Assembly: GCF_016863435.1 (NCBI RefSeq)
Contig: NZ_BOOW01000013.1
Coordinates: 62,001 to 126,000, forward strand
Reading direction: 5' to 3'
From: Sinosporangium siamense
GTDB lineage: Bacteria; Actinomycetota; Actinomycetes; Streptosporangiales; Streptosporangiaceae
Length of the DNA stretch: 64,000 nucleotides
Shown here: positions 56,654 through 64,000 of the stretch, piece by piece
How positions within the stretch are numbered: the stretch's first letter is position 1
Layout of the letters: every line of letters starts with the position of its first letter
Translations under genes and position numbers: made by a program
The notes under the pieces: generated by a model
Seen by the model: the letters and a program-made list of their open reading frames with translations, nothing else
Databases searched by the model: none
Told to the model about the DNA's origin: nothing

Positions 56654-57378
56654 GCATGGTGGACATCGAACTCGGCCTCAGGCAGCAGCGCGGCACCCTG
56701 GACCTCCAGGACATCGTCACCTCCGCCGCCGTCTTCCTGGAAGAGGCCTCGGCCCGAGAGATCATCCGCTGGGCCGCGGCCACCTTCGGCGACCGGATGT
56801 GCATCACCGCCTCGATGAGCGACGCACTGCTCATCGACCTGGTGAGCCGGGTTAAGCCGGGCATTGACACTCTTTTCATCGACACGGGCTATCACTTTCC
56901 CGAGACCATCGGCACCCGCGACGCGGTGCGCCAGGTCTACGACGTCAACGTGATCGACGTGAAGCCGTCCCGGACCGTGGCCGAGCAGGAGCGGGATCTC
57001 GGCCCCCGGCTGTTCGGTCGCAACCCCGATTTGTGCTGCTATTTGCGTAAAGTGGAGCCTTTGAACCGGGCGTTGGAGCCGTACCTCGCGTGGATCTCCG
57101 GCATCCGCCGCGACGAGGCGGTCACCCGGGCGGGCATCAAGGTCGTCGAGTGGGACGCCAAACGGCAGATGGTGAAGGTCAACCCCATCGCCCGCTGGAC
57201 CCAGGAGGACGTCGACAACTACATCGCCGACAACGGTGTGCTGATCAACCCGCTGCACTACGACAACTATCCGTCGATCGGCTGCGCCCCCTGCACCCGG
57301 CAGGTCGCACCCGGCGAGGACCCGCGCAGCGGGCGCTGGGCGGGCCTGGGCAAGACCGAGTGCGGTTTGCACGTCTGA
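56650..57378 (+). CDS. cysH: Adenylylsulfate (APS) reductase, iron-sulfur type
   Basis: 242 residues from TTG 56650 (GGAG seven bases upstream, coupled by TTGA); ATG 56656 is the alternative. The iron-sulfur ligands are C129-C130 (DLCCYLRKVEPL) and C212/C215 (IGCAPCTR), a CC...CxxC set typical of APS rather than PAPS reductases. The catalytic cysteine is C238 in TECGLHV. It reduces APS to sulfite with thioredoxin, feeding the sulfite reductase made upstream. The APS-forming genes cysD and cysN do not follow. Confidence 0.94.
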   Translation: MSMVDIELGLRQQRGTLDLQDIVTSAAVFLEEASAREIIRWAAATFGDRMCITASMSDALLIDLVSRVKPGIDTLFIDTGYHFPETIGTRDAVRQVYDVNVIDVKPSRTVAEQERDLGPRLFGRNPDLCCYLRKVEPLNRALEPYLAWISGIRRDEAVTRAGIKVVEWDAKRQMVKVNPIARWTQEDVDNYIADNGVLINPLHYDNYPSIGCAPCTRQVAPGEDPRSGRWAGLGKTECGLHV

Positions 57379-57641
57379 CACCCCTTCCCGGCCGGCGCCC
57401 CGTGCGCCGGCCGGGCCCGGGGTACGGCAAAGGCCCGGCAGGCCGGTCGCCTCGCACGCCGCCGGTGCCCGGAGACGCGACACCCGCCGGTCATCGAAAC
57501 GCAACACCGCCGACATCGGCCCGGCCGATAGTGGCACAGCCGACAGTGGCCCAGCGCCGATCCGGGTCATCCGTACGGCTCATGCCGTACGCCCCGACGC
57601 ACACCGCCGCGCCCGCTCCCGAGAACGGCCCAAGACACGAC

Positions 57642-58376
57642 ATGACACGACACAACACACCGCTGATCGCCGTCGCGCACGGCTCGCGTGACCCGCGTGC
57701 CGCCACGACGGTCGAAGCCCTGCTCAGACGTGTGCGCCGGGCCCGCCCCGGCCTCGCCGTACGCGCCGCCTATCTCGACCACAGCGTGCCCACCCTCGGG
57801 CAGGCCCTCAAAGGGCTGGACGAGGCGGTGGTCCTGCCCCTCCTCCTGACCGCCGCCTTCCACAGCAAGGTCGACATTCCCACCGCGCTCCACGAGGCGG
57901 AGCTCGGCACCCCGCTGCGCCGCGTGCACTACGGACCCACCCTCGGCCCCCACCCGCTGCTTGTGCGGGCCTTGGAGCGCCGTCTGGAGGAGGCCGGGGT
58001 GCTCGTCGGCGACCCGAGCACGGCGGTCGTGCTCGTCTCGGCAGGTTCCAGCGACCCCGCCGCCAACGCGACCATCGCCGCCATGGCCCGCGACTGGTCC
58101 GCCGAGCGCGGCTGGTGGTCGGTCACCCCGGCCTACGCCTCCGCCGCCTCCCCCTCCCCCGAACAGGAGGTGACCCGCCTGCTGCGCTCCGGCGCGCCCC
58201 GGGTGGTCGTCGCGCCCTATCTGCTCGCACCCGGATATTTCTCCGACAAGGTACGGCGGGCCACCCTGGCCGCCGGGGCCACCTCGGTGGCCGACGTGCT
58301 CGGCGACGCTCCCGAGGTCGCCGCCGTCCTCCTGGAGAGGCATCACCAGGCACTCCCGGTTCTCGCTCCTCGCTGA
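57642..58376 (+). CDS. Sirohydrochlorin chelatase (CbiX/SirB-like)
   Basis: 244 residues from ATG 57642. It has two tandem CbiX-type halves: the first with the metal-binding IAVAHGSRDPRA and LLLTAAFHSKVDIP, the second with VVLVSAGSSDPAAN and VVAPYLLAPGYFSDK, in which the histidines are replaced. It inserts Fe2+ into sirohydrochlorin to make the siroheme needed by the sulfite reductase. It lies 264 bases behind cysH. Confidence 0.9.
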   Translation: MTRHNTPLIAVAHGSRDPRAATTVEALLRRVRRARPGLAVRAAYLDHSVPTLGQALKGLDEAVVLPLLLTAAFHSKVDIPTALHEAELGTPLRRVHYGPTLGPHPLLVRALERRLEEAGVLVGDPSTAVVLVSAGSSDPAANATIAAMARDWSAERGWWSVTPAYASAASPSPEQEVTRLLRSGAPRVVVAPYLLAPGYFSDKVRRATLAAGATSVADVLGDAPEVAAVLLERHHQALPVLAPR

Positions 58377-58459
58377 AAGCGGCACGTCGCGATTGACGCG
58401 AGGTCCGCCGGGGACGACCTTTGACGTGACCGCCCGGTCGACGCCGAGGGAGGTGCCGG

Positions 58460-59872
58460 TTGGCCACGCCGACCTCGGACGTCCCCGGCGGAAATCTGCG
58501 CCGGGAGTTCACTTTCGCCTCGACGTTCTCCTTGGCGTTCGCGTTCATCTCGCCGATCATCGCCCTCTACGCGATCTACGCCCTCGGCCTGAGAACCGCC
58601 GGGCCGCCGTTTTGGTGGGCCTTCCTCGCGGTTTTCGCGGGACAACTGCTGGTCGCGACGGTCCTGGCGGAGCTGGCCAGCCGATGGCCGGTCGAGGGCG
58701 GCCTGCTCCAGTGGTCGCACCGCCTCGTCGGCCCGCGCTACGGCTGGGCCACCGGATGGGTCTACATCTGGACGCTGACCACCCTGGCGGTCGCCACGGC
58801 CTACGCGTGCAGCGCCTTCGCCGCCCGCCTGCTCGGCCTCGGCGAGCCGCCGGTCGCCGTCCGCCTCGCCCTGGCGCTCGCCGTCGTCGCGTTGTCCACG
58901 CTGCCCAACCTGGTGGGCCCGCGGGCCCTCAAGGTGTTCGTGCTGGTCGCCCTCGCCTGCGAGGCGATCGGCTCGCTGGTGCTCGGCACGGTCCTGCTGG
59001 TGTTCCACCGCGCCAACGACCTGTCCGTCCTGTTCGGCGGCTCGGCGGGCGACTTCTCGGCCGGGGCCTTCGTCGGCGCCGTCGCGATCGTGGGCTGGGC
59101 GTTCATCGGTTTCGAGAGCGCCGCCGACGTGGCCGAGGAGGTCAGAGAGCCCGAGCGCGCCGTCCCGAAGGCGCTCGTGCGCTCCCTGGTGCTCGTCGCG
59201 CTGACCGTCATGTACGCCGGGCTGGCCCTCATCCTCGCCACCCCCGACCTCGGCGCCGTCACGGCGGGCGGCGTCCCCGACCCCATCTCCCACACCGTCG
59301 CCGCCACCCTCGGCCCCGCCGCCGTGCCCGTGGTCATGCTGGTCGTGTGCACCGGCTTCATCGCCGGCATGGCCGCCATCGGCGCCGCCGTCTCACGCGT
59401 CGTCTACGCCCTCGCCCGCGACCGCGAGCTCCCCTTCTCCCGCGGCCTCGGCGTCCTGTCCGCTGCCCAGGCCATCCCCCGCAACGCCGTACTCGCCTGC
59501 TCGGCCCTGGCCGCCGCCCTGCTCGTCCTGACGGTGTCCGCCGGCCTCTACGACACCCTCATCGCGATGTCCACGGGCGGCTTCTACCTGGCCTTCGCCC
59601 TGCCGGTCCTGGCCCTCCTCGCCCACCGCCGTCGCGGCGGGTGGCACGGCGGGCCGTGGCGCCTGCCGTCCGTGCTCTCCGCCACGGTGAACGTGCTCGC
59701 GGGCCTCTGGCTGGTGGCCGAACTCGTGAACATCGTGTGGCCACGCGACACGGGGGCACCCTGGTATGTCCAGTGGGGTAGCCCGCTCATGTTCGGGGCC
59801 GTCGCCGTACTCGGCGTGGTGACCCACCGCGCGCGGCGATGGGAGCGCCTCAACGGACGGGCGCCACTTTGA
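58460..59872 (+). CDS. APC-family amino-acid permease
   Basis: 470 residues from TTG 58460, with GGGAGG just upstream. About 12 membrane helices. FTFASTFSLAFAFISPIIAL at helix 1 and WAFIGFESAADVAEEVREPE at helix 6 match the APC superfamily (GABA/choline-permease-like subgroup). Substrate unknown. It follows the chelatase by 83 bases on the same strand, but a functional link to sulfur is not apparent. Confidence 0.88.
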   Translation: MATPTSDVPGGNLRREFTFASTFSLAFAFISPIIALYAIYALGLRTAGPPFWWAFLAVFAGQLLVATVLAELASRWPVEGGLLQWSHRLVGPRYGWATGWVYIWTLTTLAVATAYACSAFAARLLGLGEPPVAVRLALALAVVALSTLPNLVGPRALKVFVLVALACEAIGSLVLGTVLLVFHRANDLSVLFGGSAGDFSAGAFVGAVAIVGWAFIGFESAADVAEEVREPERAVPKALVRSLVLVALTVMYAGLALILATPDLGAVTAGGVPDPISHTVAATLGPAAVPVVMLVVCTGFIAGMAAIGAAVSRVVYALARDRELPFSRGLGVLSAAQAIPRNAVLACSALAAALLVLTVSAGLYDTLIAMSTGGFYLAFALPVLALLAHRRRGGWHGGPWRLPSVLSATVNVLAGLWLVAELVNIVWPRDTGAPWYVQWGSPLMFGAVAVLGVVTHRARRWERLNGRAPL

Positions 59873-59928
59873 CCGGCGTGAGTCACAGGTTCTCAAGTAT
59901 CGACACCGCTTAGGGGCTGTCACAGCCA

Positions 59929-60090
59929 TCAGCCGAACACGAACTCGAACTCGGATTCAGGGGATGTGCCCTGGAGTGCGGGCATCTCCTCCGGCCGGTC
60001 ATGCAGACGTTCCACGACGAAGATCGTCGGTGGTCCGGGGGAGGGGACGGGGGCGTGGTTGGGAGGGTGTCCTTCGACGAAGAAGTGCAC
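59929..60090 (-). CDS. Possible small ORF divergent from marP
   Basis: A 53-codon frame from GTG 60090, with AGGG four to five bases upstream. The product has a proline-rich first half (PPNHAPVPSPGPP), then IFVVERLHDRPEEMP and an acidic/aromatic ending SEFEFVFG. Composition is plausible and third positions are mostly G/C, but no family is recognised and it overlaps the likely promoter region of marP. Confidence 0.3.
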   Translation of the reverse strand: MHFFVEGHPPNHAPVPSPGPPTIFVVERLHDRPEEMPALQGTSPESEFEFVFG

Positions 60091-60121
60091 AGCACCCTGA
60101 TCGGCTGGCTACGGTTAAGGC

Positions 60122-61309
60122 GTGCGTGGCGACCTTCTGGACATCATCCTGATCGTATTGATGGTCATTTTCGGCGTGTCCGGCTACCGTCGAGGCTTCA
60201 TCATCGGCGTCCTGAGCTTCATCGGGTTCGTGGGCGCGGGTTTCCTCGGCATCGCCATCGCCCCGTCGATCGCCGAGTCCCTGGTCGCCGGTGAGACCGA
60301 GCAGGCTCTGCTGGCGCTCGTCATCGTCTTCCTGAGCGCCATGATCGGCCAGTTCGCCTTCTCCACGATCGGTGCCGTCGTGCGCAGCCACGTCACCTGG
60401 GAGCCGGCCAAAGTGGCCGACGCCGTCGGGGGCACCTTGACGAGCGCGGCGTCGGTGCTGGTGATCGCGTGGATGATGGGGTCGCTACTCAGATATTTCC
60501 CCTACCCGGTGCTCAGCCAGCAGGTCAACGGCTCCCTGCTGTTGTCGACGGTGGACCAGGCGCTGCCGCCGTCGGCGAGGAGGTGGCAGGAGCCCTTCCG
60601 GGACCTGATGGATCGCTCCGGCTTCCCGACCGTCTTCAGCGCGATAGGGCCCAGCCCGATCGTCGAGGTCCCCCCGCCCGACCAGAGTGTGCTTAAGTCC
60701 GGTCTGCTTCAGCGGGCGCGCAAGGGCGTCGTCAAGGTCCAGGGGCGCGCCCCCTCGTGCAACAAGCAGATCGAGGGCACCGGCTTCGTCTACGCGCCGG
60801 ACCGGGTCATGACCAACGCCCACGTCCTCGCGGGCGTGACGCAGGGCCTCACCGTGAGCGACCACGAGGGACGCGTCCACCAGGCCCGCGTCGTGCTCTT
60901 CAACCCCAACCGCGACATCGCGGTGCTCCATGTCCCCAACCTCAACCTGCCGAGCCTCCGCTTCCACGGGACCGCCTCCAAGGGCGACGACGCGCTCATC
61001 GTCGGCTACCCCCGCGGCGAGGGCTTCAAGGCGCGCCCGGCCCGCATCCGCAACAAACTCAAGGCCGAGGGCGGCGACATCTACGGCAGGGACGCCGTCC
61101 GCGAGACCTACGCCATCCGAGGTGTGGTGCAACCGGGCAACTCCGGCGGCCCGCTCCTCACTCCCGACGGCCGTGTCTACGGCGTGATCTTCGCCGCGGC
61201 CACCGACGACGACGAGACCGGCTTCGTCCTCACCGCCTCGGAGGTCCGCGCCGACGCTCAGGTCGGATCCACAGCCACCAAGCCCGTCAGCACCCAGGTG
61301 TGCGACTGA
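60122..61309 (+). CDS. marP: MarP family membrane serine protease
   Basis: 395 residues from GTG 60122. Four N-terminal transmembrane helices of the CvpA type (about 5-120) are followed by a periplasmic trypsin-like protease. The triad is H234 (TNAHVLAG), D265 (NRDIAVLHV) and S341 (GNSGGPLL), and cysteines lie near 220 and at the C-terminus (C394). In mycobacteria MarP preserves intrabacterial pH in acid by processing cell-wall hydrolases. It is likely an envelope-stress protease here too. Monocistronic. Confidence 0.93.
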   Translation: MRGDLLDIILIVLMVIFGVSGYRRGFIIGVLSFIGFVGAGFLGIAIAPSIAESLVAGETEQALLALVIVFLSAMIGQFAFSTIGAVVRSHVTWEPAKVADAVGGTLTSAASVLVIAWMMGSLLRYFPYPVLSQQVNGSLLLSTVDQALPPSARRWQEPFRDLMDRSGFPTVFSAIGPSPIVEVPPPDQSVLKSGLLQRARKGVVKVQGRAPSCNKQIEGTGFVYAPDRVMTNAHVLAGVTQGLTVSDHEGRVHQARVVLFNPNRDIAVLHVPNLNLPSLRFHGTASKGDDALIVGYPRGEGFKARPARIRNKLKAEGGDIYGRDAVRETYAIRGVVQPGNSGGPLLTPDGRVYGVIFAAATDDDETGFVLTASEVRADAQVGSTATKPVSTQVCD

Positions 61310-61438
61310 ACCGGTAGCACCTCGCTCTTCCGCCGCAATGGCGAGGATCGATGTCCACGAGGCAACTCATTGTACGGCCGCGATGTCTGCGGCATGCAGG
61401 GCACATCTGTCCTCGGCAGGCTGACGCAGAGCCGATCC

Positions 61439-61924
61439 CTACAGCCGAACGATAGCCGTCCGGACGGGGTCGAGGTGTAGTTCGTAAGGCCCGAAGCAGT
61501 CGGCCGCGAGGGTCGCGACCGGAGCTCCGCAGGGACACGCCCGGTTGAGTCCCTGGTCACCGGCCGGCCCGCAGCACCCACCGCTGTTCTCCCAGTCGGG
61601 CAGGGGCTGAAGGCCGGGGGCGTCCCCGGGGTGTATCAGCACTGTGTCCTGGACGCCCGCCGAGATGACGAAGCCCTCTTCGCGGGAGACCAGAGGCCCG
61701 CGGGACTGGGCCGGCTTCGGGTTCTCCTGATCGTCCTGCACGACGTAGGGAGGTCCCCAGGGCTCCGGGTCGATCGCGTAGCAGCCCTGCGGGACAGTGG
61801 AAGGCGCTCGGCGGCTTTCCTTGTCCCGGTCCTGATCGTCGCCTGAGACGGCAGGGATCGCGGCAAGCTCGGCCAGGTCCGGAGTGATCGCGGTGCCGCA
61901 CTTGGAGCAAAGGAAGACGGTCAT
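61439..61924 (-). CDS. Zinc-ribbon-containing hypothetical protein
   Basis: 161 residues from ATG 61924, preceded by GAAAAG. It begins with a CxxC pair (FLCSKCGTAITPDL) and has more cysteines near the C-terminus (GGCCGPAGDQGLNRACPCG), so two zinc sites are possible. The middle holds a linker rich in Asp and Arg and the segment PQGCYAIDPEPW. This resembles uncharacterised actinobacterial proteins. It lies 52 bases downstream of the LuxR-type HTH gene on the same strand. Confidence 0.7.
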   Translation of the reverse strand: MTVFLCSKCGTAITPDLAELAAIPAVSGDDQDRDKESRRAPSTVPQGCYAIDPEPWGPPYVVQDDQENPKPAQSRGPLVSREEGFVISAGVQDTVLIHPGDAPGLQPLPDWENSGGCCGPAGDQGLNRACPCGAPVATLAADCFGPYELHLDPVRTAIVRL

Positions 61925-61976
61925 CTTTTCGTTGTAGTGCTCAGGGCTGCCGGTTCGCTGGTCGGGGCACGGGTGT

Positions 61977-62198
61977 TCAAGCGGTTTCGTGTCCGCGTAG
62001 ATAGTGCAGGACTGCCAGGACGCGGCGGTTGTGGTGGGTGGAGGGTGGGAGGTCGAGGCGGTCGAAGAGGGTGGAGATGCGTTTTTCCACGGCGGCGGGG
62101 GTGAGGTGGAGGCACTCGGCGATGGAGGTGTTGGAGCGGCCCTCGGCCATGAGGACAAGGATCTCACGCTGGGCGGCGGTCAGTCGGCGCATGTCCAT
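61977..62198 (-). CDS. Solitary LuxR/NarL-type HTH protein (no receiver domain)
   Basis: 73 residues from ATG 62198, with AGGGAG seven bases upstream. The whole protein is a LuxR-type DNA-binding domain (LTAAQREILVLMAEGRSNTS, then LTPAAVEKRISTLFDRLDL, and RRVLAVLHYLRG). Normal NarL-type response regulators have about 130 more N-terminal residues. The good ribosome-binding site argues that the short form is expressed. It may be a truncated response regulator or a stand-alone HTH. It is divergent from tetR across 80 bases. Confidence 0.75.
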   Translation of the reverse strand: MDMRRLTAAQREILVLMAEGRSNTSIAECLHLTPAAVEKRISTLFDRLDLPPSTHHNRRVLAVLHYLRGHETA

Positions 62199-62249
62199 AC
62201 TGCTCCCTAGGTAGGGAAAACCCGAGAGTTCTCCCTGTTCTCTTGCCAC

Positions 62250-62267
62250 ATTCTGACCGGTCAGAAT
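62250..62267. promoter_or_regulatory. TetR operator, perfect 18-base palindrome
   Basis: ATTCTGACCGGTCAGAAT is a perfect 18-base palindrome ending 11 bases before the tetR start. The position and symmetry are those of a TetR-family autoregulatory operator, and it lies between the divergent tetR and luxR-like genes. Confidence 0.8.
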
Positions 62268-62278
62268 AAATACTGTCC

Positions 62279-62890
62279 ATGCGGACAAGCGAGAAGGCCT
62301 CCCTCATCGAGGAGATCCGCCGCCGGCAGATCGTGACGAGCGCGATCGAGACCATCGCCGGCAGCGGCTTCAATCAGGCGTCGCTCACGGAGATCGCCAG
62401 GAACGCCGGCGTCAGCAAGGGCGTGATCGGCTACCACTTCGAGGGCAAGGACGAACTGATCCAGCAAGTGGTCACCACCCTGCTGCGGGAGTCGAACGAT
62501 TACATCAAGGAGCGGGTTCGGGCCCAGGAGAAGGCGGCCGATCAGCTCAGGGTCTACATCGAGGCCAGCTTCGCCTTCATGGGCGAGAACCGTGCGAACT
62601 TCGTCGCGTTGGTCGACATCTGGGGCAGCTTCGGGAGTGTGGCGGCCAAGCGGGCGTTCAACGCGACGGCGTATGAGCCATGCCGGCGCCACCTGTCGGG
62701 CATTCTCCGGGCAGGGCAGGAGAAGGGGGAGTTCCGGGACTTTCCCGTGGAGACGGTGGCGACCATGCTCCAGGGGGCCGTCGACGGGGTGATGCTCCAA
62801 TGGGTGTTCGACGAGCGGGCCGTCGACCTGGCGGCGTGCGCGGCCGAGTTGACGGCGATGTTCGACCGCGCCACGGCGGTCGAGCCGTGA
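62279..62890 (+). CDS. TetR family transcriptional regulator
   Basis: 203 residues from ATG 62279; no Shine-Dalgarno is apparent, so the transcript may be leaderless. The helix-turn-helix is QASLTEIARNAGVSKGVIGY, followed by YHFEGKDELIQQV. The C-terminal ligand domain is of the BetI/AcrR-like type. Its stop overlaps the start of the acyl-CoA ligase by GTGA (62887-62890), so ligase and regulator are co-expressed, and the ligase substrate or product is the likely ligand. Confidence 0.9.
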   Translation: MRTSEKASLIEEIRRRQIVTSAIETIAGSGFNQASLTEIARNAGVSKGVIGYHFEGKDELIQQVVTTLLRESNDYIKERVRAQEKAADQLRVYIEASFAFMGENRANFVALVDIWGSFGSVAAKRAFNATAYEPCRRHLSGILRAGQEKGEFRDFPVETVATMLQGAVDGVMLQWVFDERAVDLAACAAELTAMFDRATAVEP

Positions 62891-64000
62891 GCCTTGGCCA
62901 CCTGCTCCGCGAGCGGGCGGAGGCGGCGGGTCACCGTACTCTGCTGCGTTTTCCCGGAGTGGCGGAGTTGACCGTGGCCGACGCCGATCTCCGGTCGAAC
63001 CGGCTGGCCAACGGCCTGGCCAGGCTCGGCGTCGGGAAGGGCGACCGGGTCGTGGTCATGCTGGCGAACGGGCTCGGCTTTCCCCTGCTGTGGTTCGCGC
63101 TCGCCAAGCTGGGTGCCGTGATCGTGCCGGTCAACGCGGGCTACCGGCGCGACGACCTGCGCCACGTGCTCACGGACTCGGGCGCGGGGGTGGCCGTGGC
63201 GGGCACGCCGGAGGCGGCCCGCCTGCTGCGCGACGCGGGCGGCGTGCGTGCGGTGGTCATGCTCGACGCCGCCACCGGCGACCCCCGCGACGGGGAGTAC
63301 GGCACAGCCATCGACATCTCGGACCCGCACTTCGAACTCGGCGACGTCGGGCCGGGTGACCTGCTCAACCTGCAATACACCTCCGGCACCACCGGGTTCC
63401 CCAAGGGGTGCATGCTGACCCACGGCTACTGGCTGCGGCTGGCCGGGGCGGCGGCGGACCTCATGGAGGTGCGTGAGGACGACGTCGACATGACGGCTCA
63501 GCCGTATTCCTATATGGACCCGCAGTGGAACACCGTGCTGTGCCTGATGGCGGGGATTCCGCTGGTGGTGCTGCCGCGCTTTTCCGCCTCGGGGTTCTGG
63601 GGCTCGGTGCGTGAACATGGGGTGACGTTCTTCTACGTGCTCGGCACGATGCCGGTCTACCTGCTCAAGCAGCCGGCCGATCCGGTGCTGGACCGGGCGC
63701 ACCGGGTGCGGGCCGTGTTGTGCTCCGGCATCGCCCCGGGCATCCACCGCGCCTTGGAGGAGCGCTGGGGTGCGCCGTGGCGTGAGGCATATGGCAGCAC
63801 GGAGACCGGGGTGGACCTCTTCGTCCCGCTGGAGGACGCCGGCAGCGTCGGGTCGGGGCTGATGGGGCGGCCGGTGCCGGGGAAACGGGTGGAGATCCGG
63901 GACGGCGAGATGGTGGTCAAGGGCGAGCCGATGATGCTCGGCTACTGGAACCGGCCACCGGTGTTCGACGACGGCTGGTTCCACACCGGCGACCTGGTGG
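62887..64000 (+). CDS. AMP-binding acyl-CoA synthetase, partial at window end
   Basis: At least 371 residues from GTG 62887; the frame stays open to the window end, so the C-terminus is missing. ANL-family motifs are clear: the phosphate-binding loop YTSGTTGFPKG, AYGSTETG, and GWFHTGDLV at the very end. The sequence is closest in style to CaiC-like carnitine/crotonobetaine-CoA ligases (GCMLTHGYWLR, SYMDPQWN). It activates a carboxylic acid to its acyl-CoA through an acyl-AMP. Control by the coupled TetR protein is likely. Confidence 0.9.
   Translation, partial: MSLGHLLRERAEAAGHRTLLRFPGVAELTVADADLRSNRLANGLARLGVGKGDRVVVMLANGLGFPLLWFALAKLGAVIVPVNAGYRRDDLRHVLTDSGAGVAVAGTPEAARLLRDAGGVRAVVMLDAATGDPRDGEYGTAIDISDPHFELGDVGPGDLLNLQYTSGTTGFPKGCMLTHGYWLRLAGAAADLMEVREDDVDMTAQPYSYMDPQWNTVLCLMAGIPLVVLPRFSASGFWGSVREHGVTFFYVLGTMPVYLLKQPADPVLDRAHRVRAVLCSGIAPGIHRALEERWGAPWREAYGSTETGVDLFVPLEDAGSVGSGLMGRPVPGKRVEIRDGEMVVKGEPMMLGYWNRPPVFDDGWFHTGDLV

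Overview
High-GC, gene-dense chromosomal DNA from an actinomycete. Signs are the strong G/C third-position bias, frequent GTG/TTG starts and GTGA start/stop overlaps, and typical families: an FxsT-like ParA/NB-ARC/TPR protein, DUF1707, DUF3000, CGNR zinc finger, the coproporphyrin-type heme genes (cgoX, chdC), MarP, and a stand-alone LigD polymerase and ATP-dependent ligase. Streptosporangiaceae-like (Nonomuraea or Streptosporangium relatives) is my best guess, but it is inference. No rRNA, tRNA, CRISPR array, transposase or phage gene was seen.

Layout. 0-9.4 kb is the accessory, conflict-system-like part: a large FxsT-like protein with a degenerated ParA domain and a partner of unknown function on +, converging on a three-gene minus-strand cassette joined by GTGA overlaps (membrane protein, P-loop ATPase, AAA-type ATPase). 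9.9-16.5 kb: CPA-type antiporter, padR-DUF1707 operon with palindromic operators, APH(6)-like kinase, divergent CGNR regulator/MFS exporter, and a YdjM-like membrane hydrolase. 16.7-28.4 kb is core metabolism: acnA, two paralogous secreted zinc metallopeptidases, dxs, an amino-acid permease and the fadA-fadB beta-oxidation operon. 28.5-32 kb: membrane protein, a 750-base stretch with no convincing gene, then DUF3000 and ribonuclease D.

32.5-37.6 kb holds heme genes (hemE, cgoX, chdC) interrupted by an opposing DUF4349 lipoprotein gene; behind hemE lie three decayed tandem copies of the hemE 3' end. 37.6-45.4 kb is a mosaic: a small zinc-ribbon ORF, msrB, LigD-type polymerase, ATP-dependent ligase, RibD-like reductase, a pair of secreted four-cysteine proteins flanked by two different minisatellites, and a PD-(D/E)XK-nuclease-like protein with a poly-serine tail followed by a 69-residue secreted peptide. 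45.4-54.4 kb: glgX, OsmC, AidB-like acyl-CoA dehydrogenase, DUF1707/LiaF-like protein, a secreted coiled-coil protein with an LAS metallopeptidase signature, glyA and a YihY/BrkB protein. 54.5-58.4 kb is sulfate assimilation: a cysteine-containing leader peptide, sir, a 47-residue zinc ribbon, cysH and a CbiX-type chelatase. 58.4-64 kb: APC permease, marP, a zinc-ribbon protein, a solitary LuxR-type HTH protein, and a tetR-acyl-CoA ligase pair that runs off the window end.

The best candidates for undescribed biology are the membrane/two-ATPase cassette with its FxsT-like neighbour, the poly-serine nuclease-like protein, and the hemE 3'-end repeats.
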